Of a DNA stretch of 33,755 bases, positions 16,297 to 27,082 are shown piece by piece (position 1 is the stretch's first letter; every line of letters begins with the position of its first letter). A model generated the notes under the pieces. The model was not told where the DNA came from. It saw nothing but the letters and a program-made list of their open reading frames with translations, and ran no database searches. Location of the stretch: assembly GCF_000701425.1 (NCBI RefSeq), contig NZ_JNIW01000038.1, positions 1 through 33,755 of the forward strand, in the 5' to 3' direction. The DNA comes from Deinococcus frigens DSM 12807. Lineage in GTDB: Bacteria; Deinococcota; Deinococci; Deinococcales; Deinococcaceae. Made by a program: the position numbers and the translations under genes.

Positions 16297-17883
16297 GTGA
16301 CCGTTCCGCCCGCCGCCCCCGATCCGCCCGAATCCAACCAAGGCCCTGCCACTCCGTCCCCGCTGCCGCGCAAGTCGCTCCGGGCCAACACCCTGATCGT
16401 CATGGCCGGGACGCTGGGTTCACGGCTGTCGGGCATCGTGCGGACACAGATCATAGGAACGTTCGGCAACACCCTGCTGGACGCCTTCCTGGTGGCCGTG
16501 CGCGTCCCCAACCTGCTGCGCGAGCTGCTGGCCGAGGGCGCGCTGGTCAACTCCTTTATCCCCACCTACAAATCCCTGGACGCCGCCGAGCGCCGTAAAC
16601 TGGCTCAAACTTTCAGCGGGATGCTGATCGCCCTGAATCTGCTGCTGATGGCGCTGGGTATTCTGGCTGCGCCGTTCATCGTGGACCTGCTGATCGCCGC
16701 GACGCCCAACGTGGACCGCGCCGTGGCGGTGTACATGACGCAACTGGTCATGCCCTTTCTGATGCTCATCAGCCTGTCCAGCATTGCGATGGGTCTGCTG
16801 AACGCCGACGAGCATTTCCGTGAGAGCAGTTTTGCCCCGGTGGCCTTCAACCTCGCCAGCATTGCGGCGCTGCTGATCTTGCCCAACACCGCCACCTGGC
16901 TGGCTTTTGGGTGGCTGATCGGCGGGCTGGCGCAACTGGCCGTGCAGCTTCCGGCCCTGACCCGGTTTGACCTGTTGCCCACGCCCAGTCTGAAGCCCAA
17001 TCCAGCGCTGCTGCGGGTGTTACGGCAAATGGCCCCATTTACCCTGACCGCCGGGGCGCGGCAATTTCTGAACCTGTATGTCACGCGGCTGCTCAGCGAC
17101 AACACACGTTTTCTGCCTGGCACCCAGTCCGGGTATTTCTACGCCGAAACGTTATTTACCACCGTCAACGGCCTGTTCGTGGTCTCGCCCGCGCTGGCCC
17201 TGTTTCCGCGCTTCTCCGAACAGGCCGCCGCGCGTGACTGGGCGGCCTTCAAGGCGTTGACCGTCCAGGGCATCCGGACCACCACCTTTCTGGCTGCTCC
17301 CATGAGTGCACTCCTGCTGGTTCTCGCGCCATACGCGGTCAGCATCGTGAACATCTCGCGCGATTATGACGTGGCGCGGTTTCAGGCGGCCAGCCAGATT
17401 CTGACCGGCTGGAGTCTGGCCCTGGTGCCGTGGGCGCTGGTCACCCTCCTGCTGCGGACCTTCTACGCCCGCGAACGCACCATGGAGGCCGTGACCGTTA
17501 GCGCCATTGGTTTCGTGCTGGAAGTCGGACTGTACCGCCTGCTGGTGCCGCCGCTGGGGCTGCTGGGCTTTGGTGTCAGCACCGCTATAAGCGGCATCCT
17601 GATGGCCGGGGCGCTGGCGTGGCTGTACCGCCGCGCGCTGGGTTTTCCGGGTCGCGAAATCGCGGCGCATCTGGCGCGGGTGCTGCCGCTGGCGGTGATC
17701 GCAGGGCTGGTGGCCTGGCTGGTTCTGCGCTTCGTCCCCCTCATTCCCGCCCCGGGGTTCATCGTCCCCGGCCTGATCGGGCTGAGCGTGGCGGGCGGCG
17801 CGGGCCTGGCCGCCTACCTGCTGGGCGCACTGGCGCTGAGAATGCCGGAGATGGGCGGATTGCTGCGGAGGCTGCGGCGCTGA
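16297..17883 (+). CDS. murJ: Lipid II flippase MurJ (MviN family)
   Basis: MurJ moves the peptidoglycan precursor lipid II across the cytoplasmic membrane. The 528-residue product opens with a Pro-rich cytoplasmic tail of about 25 residues, then the MviN start RANTLIVMAGTLGSRLSGIVR. The family-typical AFLVAVRVPNLLRELLAEGALVNSFIP follows in helix 2. About 14 hydrophobic segments can be drawn, ending in a short basic tail (LLRRLRR). GTG 16297 is taken as the start because of the TACAGT box; upstream open frame belongs to an antisense-like stretch of the previous gene. It is convergent with the YdcF-like gene, which also belongs to a family tied to the cell envelope. Confidence 0.93.
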   Translation: MTVPPAAPDPPESNQGPATPSPLPRKSLRANTLIVMAGTLGSRLSGIVRTQIIGTFGNTLLDAFLVAVRVPNLLRELLAEGALVNSFIPTYKSLDAAERRKLAQTFSGMLIALNLLLMALGILAAPFIVDLLIAATPNVDRAVAVYMTQLVMPFLMLISLSSIAMGLLNADEHFRESSFAPVAFNLASIAALLILPNTATWLAFGWLIGGLAQLAVQLPALTRFDLLPTPSLKPNPALLRVLRQMAPFTLTAGARQFLNLYVTRLLSDNTRFLPGTQSGYFYAETLFTTVNGLFVVSPALALFPRFSEQAAARDWAAFKALTVQGIRTTTFLAAPMSALLLVLAPYAVSIVNISRDYDVARFQAASQILTGWSLALVPWALVTLLLRTFYARERTMEAVTVSAIGFVLEVGLYRLLVPPLGLLGFGVSTAISGILMAGALAWLYRRALGFPGREIAAHLARVLPLAVIAGLVAWLVLRFVPLIPAPGFIVPGLIGLSVAGGAGLAAYLLGALALRMPEMGGLLRRLRR

Positions 17884-17938
17884 GGGGTAAACGCCGCTAC
17901 GGACGTCTTGTTAAGGTGCGCCCAGGGGCAAGCGGCCG

Positions 17939-18511
17939 TTACAGCCGGATGCCGATCAACGCGTAGGCCACCAGCGCCACCCTCTCGCGCAGCAGGTAAC
18001 TGCGGCTGACGTTGGCGCTCAGGGGGCTGGCGCTGACATCGGCCTCGATGCCCAGCGCGCGGGCCAGCGCCAGGGCGCGCGGGGCGTGGACCTCATCGGT
18101 GACCAGCGTCATGGGGGTGTGGGGCAGCAGCATGGTGCGGGCGAAGCGCAGGTTTTCAATGGTGGTGCGGCTGCGCGCCTCGGCCAGCAGGGCAGAGGCC
18201 GGGACGCCGTGGTGGTTCAGGTACGCCTGTCCCACCTCGCCCTCGCTGAAAAGATCGCCGGGCCGCCGCCCGCCCGTGACCACAATGCGGGACACGCCGT
18301 CGCCCCAGTACAGCGCCAGCGCATGGTTGAGCCGCCGCTGAAAGGCCGGGCTGGGTCTGCCGGCATACTGCGCCGCGCCCAGGACGATCAGGGTGGGGTG
18401 GGGCTGCTCGGCGTTTGGCACCCGCAGAGTGGGCAGGGCCAGAAAACCTGCCGCCAGCAGGGCCAGAATGCCCAGCGGCACGAGGGACAGGGTGGACCCT
18501 CTGGAGCGCAT
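17939..18511 (-). CDS. YdcF/SanA-like DUF218 protein
   Basis: The 190-residue product begins with one membrane anchor (LVPLGILALLAAGFLALP). A DUF218 domain follows: LIVLGAAQYAGRPSPAFQRR, then IVVTGGRRPGDLFSEGEVG, then the SRTTIENLRFA segment, and finally the region around TPMTLVTDEVHAPRAL. The family includes SanA, linked to envelope permeability and vancomycin resistance in E. coli, and YdcF, which binds S-adenosylmethionine; its reaction is not established. The ATG at 18511 has a TACGCT box 7 bases upstream. Its position opposite murJ and divergent from topA offers no operon clue. Confidence 0.85.
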   Translation of the reverse strand: MRSRGSTLSLVPLGILALLAAGFLALPTLRVPNAEQPHPTLIVLGAAQYAGRPSPAFQRRLNHALALYWGDGVSRIVVTGGRRPGDLFSEGEVGQAYLNHHGVPASALLAEARSRTTIENLRFARTMLLPHTPMTLVTDEVHAPRALALARALGIEADVSASPLSANVSRSYLLRERVALVAYALIGIRL

Positions 18512-18518
18512 GGCGGGC

Positions 18519-18524
18519 AGCGTA
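18519..18524 (-). promoter_or_regulatory. Candidate -10 box of YdcF-like gene
   Basis: On the minus strand this reads TACGCT, 7 bases before the ATG at 18511. Confidence 0.5.
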
Positions 18525-18544
18525 GCATGAGAGGAATTTCCAGG

Positions 18545-18640
18545 GGGCGCAAAAACCGTGCAAAGCGGCGTGCTCCCCGGACTATCAAGCTCACGGAGCC
18601 GTGATGCACGTTGGTGACAGCCTCCCCGCCTTTTGCGCCC
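18545..18640. repeat. Nested inverted repeats upstream of topA
   Basis: Three perfect dyads are nested: GGGCGCAAAA (18545-18554) with TTTTGCGCCC (18631-18640), CGTGCA (18557-18562) with TGCACG (18605-18610), and TCACGG with CCGTGA (18591-18596 and 18599-18604). They lie between the divergent YdcF-like and topA genes and could form a branched RNA or cruciform. Confidence 0.6.
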
Positions 18641-18760
18641 TACCCCCCGGAAGCCGCCCAGGGGCCGTGCTACCCTCGGGCCTGCCTTTCAAACGTCAGG
18701 TTGCGGTGACAGCGCCGGGCCTAACGTGGCAACACAGCGCCCCAGGAGAGTTAACCCCAT

Positions 18761-18776
18761 ATGTATAAGGCCCCCC

Positions 18777-18784
<8 letters not shown>
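18761..18784 (+). CDS. Possible 7-codon leader ORF overlapping topA start
   Basis: ATG at 18761 opens the peptide MYKAPHV and stops at TAA 18782-18784, so it overlaps the topA start codon (18777) in another frame. AGGAG at 18744-18748 is a better ribosome binding site for this ATG than anything seen in front of topA. Termination and restart at the topA ATG would be possible. A chance occurrence cannot be excluded. Confidence 0.3.
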
Positions 18785-21656
<2,872 letters not shown>

Positions 21657-21660
21657 GGGC

Positions 21661-21969
21661 ATGGCCCGCGAGAAAGTCGCCGTCCCGCAGGCTTTGCATC
21701 TGATCCGCCTGGCCCAGAGTTCAGCGGGACAGTGGGTGGGCCTGCCCGGCGGAGAATTGCGCGTCGTCCACTTGAACGGGAAGTTGACGGGCGATGTCAC
21801 CACCGGCTGGCTGATCTGCCTCAGCGGTGAAGCGGTCATTGATCTGCCCCAGAACAACTTCGTACGCCTGCGTCCCGGCGAGGGCTACCGCGTCACGGCT
21901 GAGGAATCCTGGACCGCTTTTGACACCAAAGAGGGAAGTGTGCTGCTGTTCTCGGCGGACGCCGGGTAA
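21661..21969 (+). CDS. Small cupin-like protein
   Basis: The product has 102 residues and a beta-rich pattern. The run GWLICLSGEAVIDLPQNNFVRLRPGEGYRV resembles a small cupin barrel, with the conserved PGE turn. No clear set of metal-binding histidines is present, so an enzyme function is doubtful; a binding or regulatory role is possible. The ATG follows the topA stop by 4 bases, suggesting co-transcription. Its stop codon overlaps the candidate -10 box of the next gene. Confidence 0.7.
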   Translation: MAREKVAVPQALHLIRLAQSSAGQWVGLPGGELRVVHLNGKLTGDVTTGWLICLSGEAVIDLPQNNFVRLRPGEGYRVTAEESWTAFDTKEGSVLLFSADAG

Positions 21970-21972
21970 GAT
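21967..21972 (+). promoter_or_regulatory. Candidate -10 box of acetyltransferase gene
   Basis: TAAGAT lies 7 bases before the ATG at 21980 and includes the stop codon of the cupin-like gene. Confidence 0.5.
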
Positions 21973-21979
21973 CAGCGCC

Positions 21980-22690
21980 ATGATTCGTCCTGCCACCGAC
22001 GCCGACTTTGAACGCATCCACGAGATCATCAACGATGCCGCGCAGGCTTACCGGGGCATCATCCCCGCAGACCGCTGGCACAAGCCGTACATGCCCCGTG
22101 AGGAATTGCACGGGCAGATCGCGGATGGCGTGGAATTTCTGTGCTTCGAGGACGGCGGCGAGGTGAACGGCGTGATGGGCATTCAGAACCGGGAGGAAGT
22201 CAAGCTGATCCGCCAGGCCTACGTCGCCACCAGCCAGCGTGGCGGCGGCATCGGCTCCAGATTGTTGCGAGAGCTACTGGATTCCACCGACAGGCCCGTG
22301 CCGATCGGCACCTGGGCAGCGGCAGTATGGGCCATCGGCTTTTACCAGGAACACGGCTTTTCCGTCGCTCCAGAAGACGAGAAGAACCGCCTGCTCCGCA
22401 CCTACTGGAGCGTTCCAGAGCGGCAGGTGGAGACCTCGGTGGTGCTGGCGGACGCGCGTATCGGGAAGGCCATCCCACCTGCTGAACACTACTTCTTCTT
22501 CCTGCCCTTGTTCGCCTTGGCCGCTTCCTTGGCGGCTTTGGCCTCCGCCTTCTGCTTCTCGGCCATCTCGCGGCCCATGTCTTCCATCAACTGCGCGCCC
22601 TGGGCGTCCACGGTGCGCTGCAATTCCACCAGTGTGGTGATCACCATGTTGTTCAGCACGCGCTCCACGGGCGTCCTGATCCACTTGTAG
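21980..22690 (+). CDS. GNAT family acetyltransferase with antisense-encoded C-terminal extension
   Basis: The first 165 or so residues form a complete GNAT domain: MIRPATDADFERIHEIINDA at the start, VKLIRQAYVATSQRGGGIGS as the acetyl-CoA loop, and GTWAAAVWAIGFYQEHGF as the C-terminal strand region. Relatives normally end soon after SVVLADAR. Here the frame continues for about 65 more residues to a stop at 22688-22690, and that extension is antisense to the 3' part of the SRPBCC gene (202-base overlap). It is rich in Phe, Leu, Ala and Ser, as expected for the opposite strand of a Lys-rich coding region. Loss of the original stop codon is the simplest reading; a sequencing error is an alternative. 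Confidence 0.8.
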   Translation: MIRPATDADFERIHEIINDAAQAYRGIIPADRWHKPYMPREELHGQIADGVEFLCFEDGGEVNGVMGIQNREEVKLIRQAYVATSQRGGGIGSRLLRELLDSTDRPVPIGTWAAAVWAIGFYQEHGFSVAPEDEKNRLLRTYWSVPERQVETSVVLADARIGKAIPPAEHYFFFLPLFALAASLAALASAFCFSAISRPMSSINCAPWASTVRCNSTSVVITMLFSTRSTGVLIHL

Positions 22691-23046
22691 CGAATGCGGC
22701 CATGGAGGCTCAGGGTGACTTCGGTGCCGCCGGGCATGGGCTTGAACTGCCAGCCCTGGGTCAGCTTCTCCAGCGGCCCGACGTTGCGTACGCTTTCCCA
22801 GCCGCCACGCTGCGGGGCCTGGAGCTGGCCGTACCTGGCCACGAAACTCAGGCCCAGCAGCTTGCGGGAAAATTTGAAGCGCACCAGGGCGTTGTTGGTC
22901 AGTCGGCCCTCGCCGCCCTCATATTCGGCTTTTGTCAGGTTGGGGTCCCATTTCACGCGGCGGCGCGGTTCCAGGGCCAGGCGGTACAGCACGTCTGGAC
23001 GGGACCGGACCACGATGGTCTGTTTGATGTTGATGGACTCGGACAT
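22489..23046 (-). CDS. SRPBCC (START-like) family protein
   Basis: The ATG at 23046 gives 185 residues. The first 135 or so look like an SRPBCC/polyketide cyclase domain: INIKQTIVVRSRPDVLYRLA as first strand and helix, a middle region with WESVRNVGPLEKLTQGWQF, then MPGGTEVTLSLHGRIRY, and a long C-terminal helix. Such proteins bind hydrophobic ligands, but the ligand here is unknown. The last 30 residues are Lys/Ala/Glu-rich, ending KGRKKK. A longer frame upstream is open but is antisense to the divergent flavoprotein gene. A TACAGT box lies 10 bases before the ATG. The 3' part overlaps the acetyltransferase frame on the other strand. Confidence 0.8.
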   Translation of the reverse strand: MSESINIKQTIVVRSRPDVLYRLALEPRRRVKWDPNLTKAEYEGGEGRLTNNALVRFKFSRKLLGLSFVARYGQLQAPQRGGWESVRNVGPLEKLTQGWQFKPMPGGTEVTLSLHGRIRYKWIRTPVERVLNNMVITTLVELQRTVDAQGAQLMEDMGREMAEKQKAEAKAAKEAAKANKGRKKK

Positions 23047-23132
23047 AGTGTGTGCCACTGTAGCGCGGGGCAGGGCAGAGGCGCGGGCGCGGCGCTGGAC
23101 AGTCCTGCCCCCAGTGCCTACGCCCCACTTGC

Positions 23133-23138
23133 TACACT
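23133..23138 (+). promoter_or_regulatory. Candidate -10 box of MnmG-like gene
   Basis: TACACT lies 7 bases before GTG 23146, which directly precedes the ATG at 23149; the spacing favours the GTG. Confidence 0.5.
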
Positions 23139-23145
23139 CCGCCGT

Positions 23146-23901
23146 GTGATGTTTGGACCCACGAAACCCCGCAGTCAGCCGCAGCCGGGCCACCTGTACG
23201 ACGTGGCGGTGGTGGGTGCGGGCCTGGCCGGAACTGAGCTGGCCTGGCGGCTGGCCCGCGCGGGCGCGGACGTATTGCTGGTCTCGCAGGCGCTGGACCA
23301 CCTGGGCAACCTGTACGCGCCGACGATTGACAACGCCAATTTTCCGCCCGGCAGTGTCTTTGCCCTGATCCGTGACCGCCTGGCTCCCGACACCGACGGC
23401 TGGAGCTTTCACCGCCAGATCAAGGCGGAGATCGAGGGAACGTCCGGGATTCACCTGCTGCAAAGCACGGTGACCGAACTGGATGAAACCGAGGGTGAGG
23501 TCGTGCTGTCTACCTGGGAAGGGCCAAAACTGCGCGCCCGGCAGGTCGCTCTGGCGGTGGGCGCATTTCTCAAGGGCCGACTGCTGATCGGTGACAGCAT
23601 GGAGGAGGCCGGGCGGCTCTCGGAGGTGGCCTATGATTTTCTGGCCGATGATCTGGCGCGCTCCGGGGTCTTTTTAATCGGCGCGGAGGCCACGGCGGCG
23701 GCAGTGGAGGGTGCGCCGCCCTACGACGTGCGCTTCCTGACGCCCGCGCCCGGCGAGCTGGACGGCTTTCAGCTCACCCGCTTTGACCGCGTTCGAGCGG
23801 TGGGCCGGATGCTGCCTGCTGAGTGTTCATACCGCAGCGTGCTGGAGGACGCCGCTCGCCTCTCCGATGAGCTGCTGGAATTGGGTGGGGTGGGCGCGTG
23901 A
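23146..23901 (+). CDS. MnmG-like FAD-binding protein
   Basis: This 251-residue flavoprotein has a dinucleotide-binding start, DVAVVGAGLAGTELAWRLAR, followed by residues typical of the tRNA-modifying MnmG/GidA and TrmFO group, including ARQVALAVGAFLKGRLLIGD. Full MnmG is about 600 residues, so this is a shortened relative with the FAD-binding part and little else. The stop overlaps the GTG of trmB, so the two are co-translated. Together with trmB this suggests a role in tRNA modification, but this is inference from context and similarity. Confidence 0.75.
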   Translation: MMFGPTKPRSQPQPGHLYDVAVVGAGLAGTELAWRLARAGADVLLVSQALDHLGNLYAPTIDNANFPPGSVFALIRDRLAPDTDGWSFHRQIKAEIEGTSGIHLLQSTVTELDETEGEVVLSTWEGPKLRARQVALAVGAFLKGRLLIGDSMEEAGRLSEVAYDFLADDLARSGVFLIGAEATAAAVEGAPPYDVRFLTPAPGELDGFQLTRFDRVRAVGRMLPAECSYRSVLEDAARLSDELLELGGVGA

Positions 23902-24866
23902 TCTATCCAATTGGCGATTTCCGCTTCCCCGACGCGGCCTCGCGCCTGTATCCGCAGACCGCTGAACGTCCCTGGGTGCTGGAAATCGGCTTCGGGGACG
24001 GGCGATTCTGGCCGCACTCCGCCGCCACGCTCGATACGCCACCGAATTACCTGGGGGTGGAATTGTCGGGCGTCTCGCTGCTGAAGGCCCACCGCCGCCT
24101 CAAAACTGCGGGCCTGGACAACGCCATCCTGACCAAGCTGCCTGCCGACGTGCTGCTGCGCGAGGTGGTGCCGTACGGCGGGCTTGACCGAATCGTGGTC
24201 AACTTTCCCGATCCCTGGCCCAAGGCGGGGCATCTGGAACACCGTCTCCTGCGCGTGCCGTTCTTCCAGTTGGCCGCCTCGCGCCTGAAACCCGGCGGCG
24301 CGCTGCTGCTGACCACCGATCACGACGAGTATTTCGGCTTTGCGTGTCAGGCGGCGCGGGACAGCGGGGCGATGAGCGTGGAGCTGACCGAACCGCCGCC
24401 CGCCGCGCTGGAAACCAAATACGCCCTCAAATGGCGTGACCTGGGCCTGGCCGCCCAGCACGCCCACTTCACGCCCACTGCCCGCCCCCATGTGCCACAC
24501 GGCGACATCCACACTTACCCGGAGGACCCTGAACACGTGCCACACGCCATTCTGACCCTGCCCGCCACGTTCGCTCCTAGCAATTTTGATAAGCAGACCG
24601 CCCGCGAGGGCGGCTGGACGGTCATTCTGCTGGACCTGTACGCCAGCCTGCGCCGGGACGGCTGGGTGGTCCTGGCCCACGTCGTGGAGGGCGAGCTGAC
24701 CCAGGAAGTCCTGATCGGGATCACCGGGCGCGAGGACGGCAGCCATCTGGTGCGCCTGGCCAAGTTCGGCGGCCCGGTCATCACGCCGGGGGTCAAGGCA
24801 GCGGTGGGCGCAGTCACCGACTGGCTGGAGGAATCGGGCGGACGGGTGACGCACCGGGGGTACTGA
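23898..24866 (+). CDS. trmB: tRNA (guanine-N7-)-methyltransferase TrmB
   Basis: TrmB methylates guanine 46 in the variable loop of tRNAs using S-adenosylmethionine. The SAM motif VLEIGFGDGRFWP is at about 27-39. The family signature NFPDPWPKAGHLEHRLL is at about 101-117. A third segment, LKPGGALLLTTDHDEY, is near 132. The first 200 or so residues make the usual domain; the remaining 120 are a C-terminal extension with a beta-alpha pattern, also remembered from some thermophile TrmB proteins. Starts at GTG 23898, overlapping the previous stop by 3 bases. Total length is 322 residues. Confidence 0.92.
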   Translation: MIYPIGDFRFPDAASRLYPQTAERPWVLEIGFGDGRFWPHSAATLDTPPNYLGVELSGVSLLKAHRRLKTAGLDNAILTKLPADVLLREVVPYGGLDRIVVNFPDPWPKAGHLEHRLLRVPFFQLAASRLKPGGALLLTTDHDEYFGFACQAARDSGAMSVELTEPPPAALETKYALKWRDLGLAAQHAHFTPTARPHVPHGDIHTYPEDPEHVPHAILTLPATFAPSNFDKQTAREGGWTVILLDLYASLRRDGWVVLAHVVEGELTQEVLIGITGREDGSHLVRLAKFGGPVITPGVKAAVGAVTDWLEESGGRVTHRGY

Positions 24867-24921
24867 GGGCGGGCCTTGCGACTGGAGGAGACGAGTCCCC
24901 CCGCGCCCTGCCCCTTCGTGG

Positions 24922-24927
24922 CACAAT
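24922..24927 (+). promoter_or_regulatory. Possible -10 box of guaA
   Basis: CACAAT lies 8 bases before the ATG at 24936. The first base differs from TANNNT. Confidence 0.4.
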
Positions 24928-24935
24928 CGGCGGCG

Positions 24936-26480
24936 ATGAGCGTTGTCATTCTGGATTTCGGCAGTCAATTTACCCGCCTGATCGCGCGGCGGTTCCGTGA
25001 GATGGGGGCTTACAGCGTGATTCTGCCCGGCTCGGCCCCGCTGGAGCGCATCCGGCAGGAAAACCCGCAGGGCATCGTGCTGTCGGGCGGTCCCAGCAGC
25101 GTCTACGACGCCCAGGCTCCAAAACCCGCCCCCGGTGTGATGGACCTGGAGATCCCCATTCTGGGCGTGTGCTACGGCATGCAGTACCTGGCGCAGCAGG
25201 CGGGCGGTGACGTGAAACGGGCAGGCAAACGCGAGTACGGCAAGGCCGATCTGACCCGTTATGGCGGCCAGCTCTTCGAGGGCATCAGCGGCGAATTCAT
25301 CGCCTGGATGAGCCACAGCGACAGCGTGACCCAGGTGCCCCAGGGCTACGAGGTGATTGCGGAGACAGCGGATACCCCGGTCGCGGCCATCGAGAACATG
25401 GGGACCCGGCGTTACGGCCTGCAATTTCACCCCGAAGTGGTCCACACGCCCAAGGGCGGGCAGATTCTGGGCAACTTCCTGACCATCTGCGGCGTGGCGC
25501 GCGACTGGACCGCCGAACACATCATCGACGAGTTGATTGCGGACGTGCAGAAACAGGTGGGAGACAGCCGCGTGCTGCTGGCCATCAGCGGTGGCGTGGA
25601 CAGCTCCACGCTGGGGCTGCTGCTGGCGCGGGCGGTGGGGGAGAGGCTGACCGCCGTGTTCATCGATCACGGCCTGCTGCGCCTGGGCGAACGTGAACAG
25701 GTGGAAGCCGCCCTCATTCCTCTGGGCGTGCATCTGGTCACAGTGGACGCCCGCGCCGAGTTCATGGGCGCGCTGGAGGGCGTCTCGGACCCCGAGCAGA
25801 AGCGCAAGATCATCGGGCGCGAGTTCATCCGGGCCTTTGAGCGCGAGGCCGCCATCCAGGCGCAGGAACACGGGCCATTCGACTTTCTGGCGCAGGGCAC
25901 CCTGTATCCGGACGTGATCGAGTCGGCAGGGGGCCTGAGCGCCGACAAATCCGGCGCGGCCAACATCAAGAGCCACCACAACGTGGGCGGCCTGCCCGAA
26001 GACCTGAATTTCAAGCTGGTGGAACCCTTCCGCACGCTGTTCAAGGATGAGGTCCGCGAGATTGCCCGGCTGCTGGGCCTGCCCGAACACATCCGCATGC
26101 GCCACCCCTTTCCGGGGCCGGGGCTGGCGATTCGCTGCCTGGGCGCGATCAGCGAGGACAAGATGGACATCCTGCGCCGGGTGGACGACATCTTCATCTC
26201 CGGCCTGCGCGAATTCGGGCTGTATGACGGCTGCTCGCAGGCGCTGGCGATCCTGACCCCGATTAGAAGCGTGGGCGTGATGGGCGACGAGCGCACCTAC
26301 AGCTACACGGCGGCGCTGCGGGCGGTGACCACCGACGACTACATGACCGCCGAGTGGGCGCGGCTGCCCTGGGATTTTCTGGCCACCATGAGCAACCGCA
26401 TTGTCAATGGGGTCCACGAGATAAACCGCGTGGTCTACGACATCACCGGCAAACCGCCCGCCACCATCGAGTGGGAATAA
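24936..26480 (+). CDS. guaA: GMP synthase (glutamine-hydrolysing)
   Basis: GuaA aminates XMP to GMP with ATP and glutamine. The class I glutaminase domain has the nucleophile Cys79 in GVCYGMQYL, and the family HPE segment in QFHPEVVHT completes its catalytic triad. The ATP-pyrophosphatase part has the PP-loop SGGVDSS at 218-224. The C-terminal dimerisation part ends with [18 protein letters not shown], the usual GuaA ending. Length from ATG 24936 is 514 residues, typical for the family; a 20-codon longer frame from ATG 24876 has no conserved extension. It lies 69 bases after trmB and probably has its own promoter. Confidence 0.97.
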   Translation: MSVVILDFGSQFTRLIARRFREMGAYSVILPGSAPLERIRQENPQGIVLSGGPSSVYDAQAPKPAPGVMDLEIPILGVCYGMQYLAQQAGGDVKRAGKREYGKADLTRYGGQLFEGISGEFIAWMSHSDSVTQVPQGYEVIAETADTPVAAIENMGTRRYGLQFHPEVVHTPKGGQILGNFLTICGVARDWTAEHIIDELIADVQKQVGDSRVLLAISGGVDSSTLGLLLARAVGERLTAVFIDHGLLRLGEREQVEAALIPLGVHLVTVDARAEFMGALEGVSDPEQKRKIIGREFIRAFEREAAIQAQEHGPFDFLAQGTLYPDVIESAGGLSADKSGAANIKSHHNVGGLPEDLNFKLVEPFRTLFKDEVREIARLLGLPEHIRMRHPFPGPGLAIRCLGAISEDKMDILRRVDDIFISGLREFGLYDGCSQALAILTPIRSVGVMGDERTYSYTAALRAVTTDDYMTAEWARLPWDFLATMSNRIVNGVHEINRVVYDITGKPPATIEWE

Positions 26481-26501
26481 ACGGCCAGAACGTAAACGCC
26501 G

Positions 26502-26507
26502 TAAGAT
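26502..26507 (+). promoter_or_regulatory. Candidate -10 box of Uma2 gene
   Basis: TAAGAT lies 6 bases before the ATG at 26514. Confidence 0.5.
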
Positions 26508-26513
26508 AGACGC

Positions 26514-27080
26514 ATGACCGACGCCGCCTTCAAAGCCATGAGCGTTGAAGAATACCTCCGCAGCGAGGAACTCAGTCCGTATAAGCGGGAGTATGTGGGC
26601 GGCTTCGTTTATCCGCTTCACGGGCAGGCGGGGGTGGGGATGCCGCACTCACTGATCAGTGGCAACATCTTCGGCAATCTCTACGCCTCAGCCCAGAAAG
26701 CAGGCTGCCGCATCCATCAGTCCGACATGCGCCTGAGCATCGAGGCCAGCAGAGCCTATTTTTACCCGGATGTGATGCTGGTCTGCGACACCACGAGAAC
26801 CGGGCGGCTGGCCGAGACCGCGCCATGCCTGCTGGTGGAGGTTCTGTCACCCAGCACGGCGGCGAATGATCGGGTGGGCAAATACGGCATCTACACGGCT
26901 ATTCCCAGCCTGCAAACGTATCTGATCGTGGAACAGGATGAGCGGCGTGTCTATGCCTATCAACGGGACGGGCCGAAGTGGAATCTGAGCGAGCTGAGCG
27001 GCGGCGGCGAGGTACAGATTCCCTGCCTGGGCCGCACCTTGACCCTAGACGAGATTTACGCCGGGGTACTGGAAGGCTGA
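26514..27080 (+). CDS. Uma2 family (DUF820) endonuclease-like protein
   Basis: The 188-residue product matches Uma2/DUF820, a restriction-endonuclease-like fold expanded in Deinococcus and cyanobacteria. Core residues are present in the expected order: a conserved Tyr-Asp in FYPDVMLVCD, the Glu in LLVEVLSPST, and a downstream Asp-Lys pair in DRVGKYGIY. The target and biological role are unknown. Upstream guaA ends 33 bases before it; downstream the phospholipase D-like gene is convergent, with stops only a few bases apart. It could be a lone mobile-type gene. Confidence 0.88.
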   Translation: MTDAAFKAMSVEEYLRSEELSPYKREYVGGFVYPLHGQAGVGMPHSLISGNIFGNLYASAQKAGCRIHQSDMRLSIEASRAYFYPDVMLVCDTTRTGRLAETAPCLLVEVLSPSTAANDRVGKYGIYTAIPSLQTYLIVEQDERRVYAYQRDGPKWNLSELSGGGEVQIPCLGRTLTLDEIYAGVLEG

Positions 27081-27082
27081 AT

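Noticed and set aside
22489..23463. 324-codon extended form of the SRPBCC gene
   Set aside because: The first 139 codons are antisense to the MnmG-like gene and its promoter, and domain similarity begins at the ATG at 23046.
23769..26648. 959-codon frame on the minus strand opposite trmB and guaA
   Set aside because: It runs antisense to two clear enzymes and has His/Gly/Gln-rich composition typical of shadow frames.
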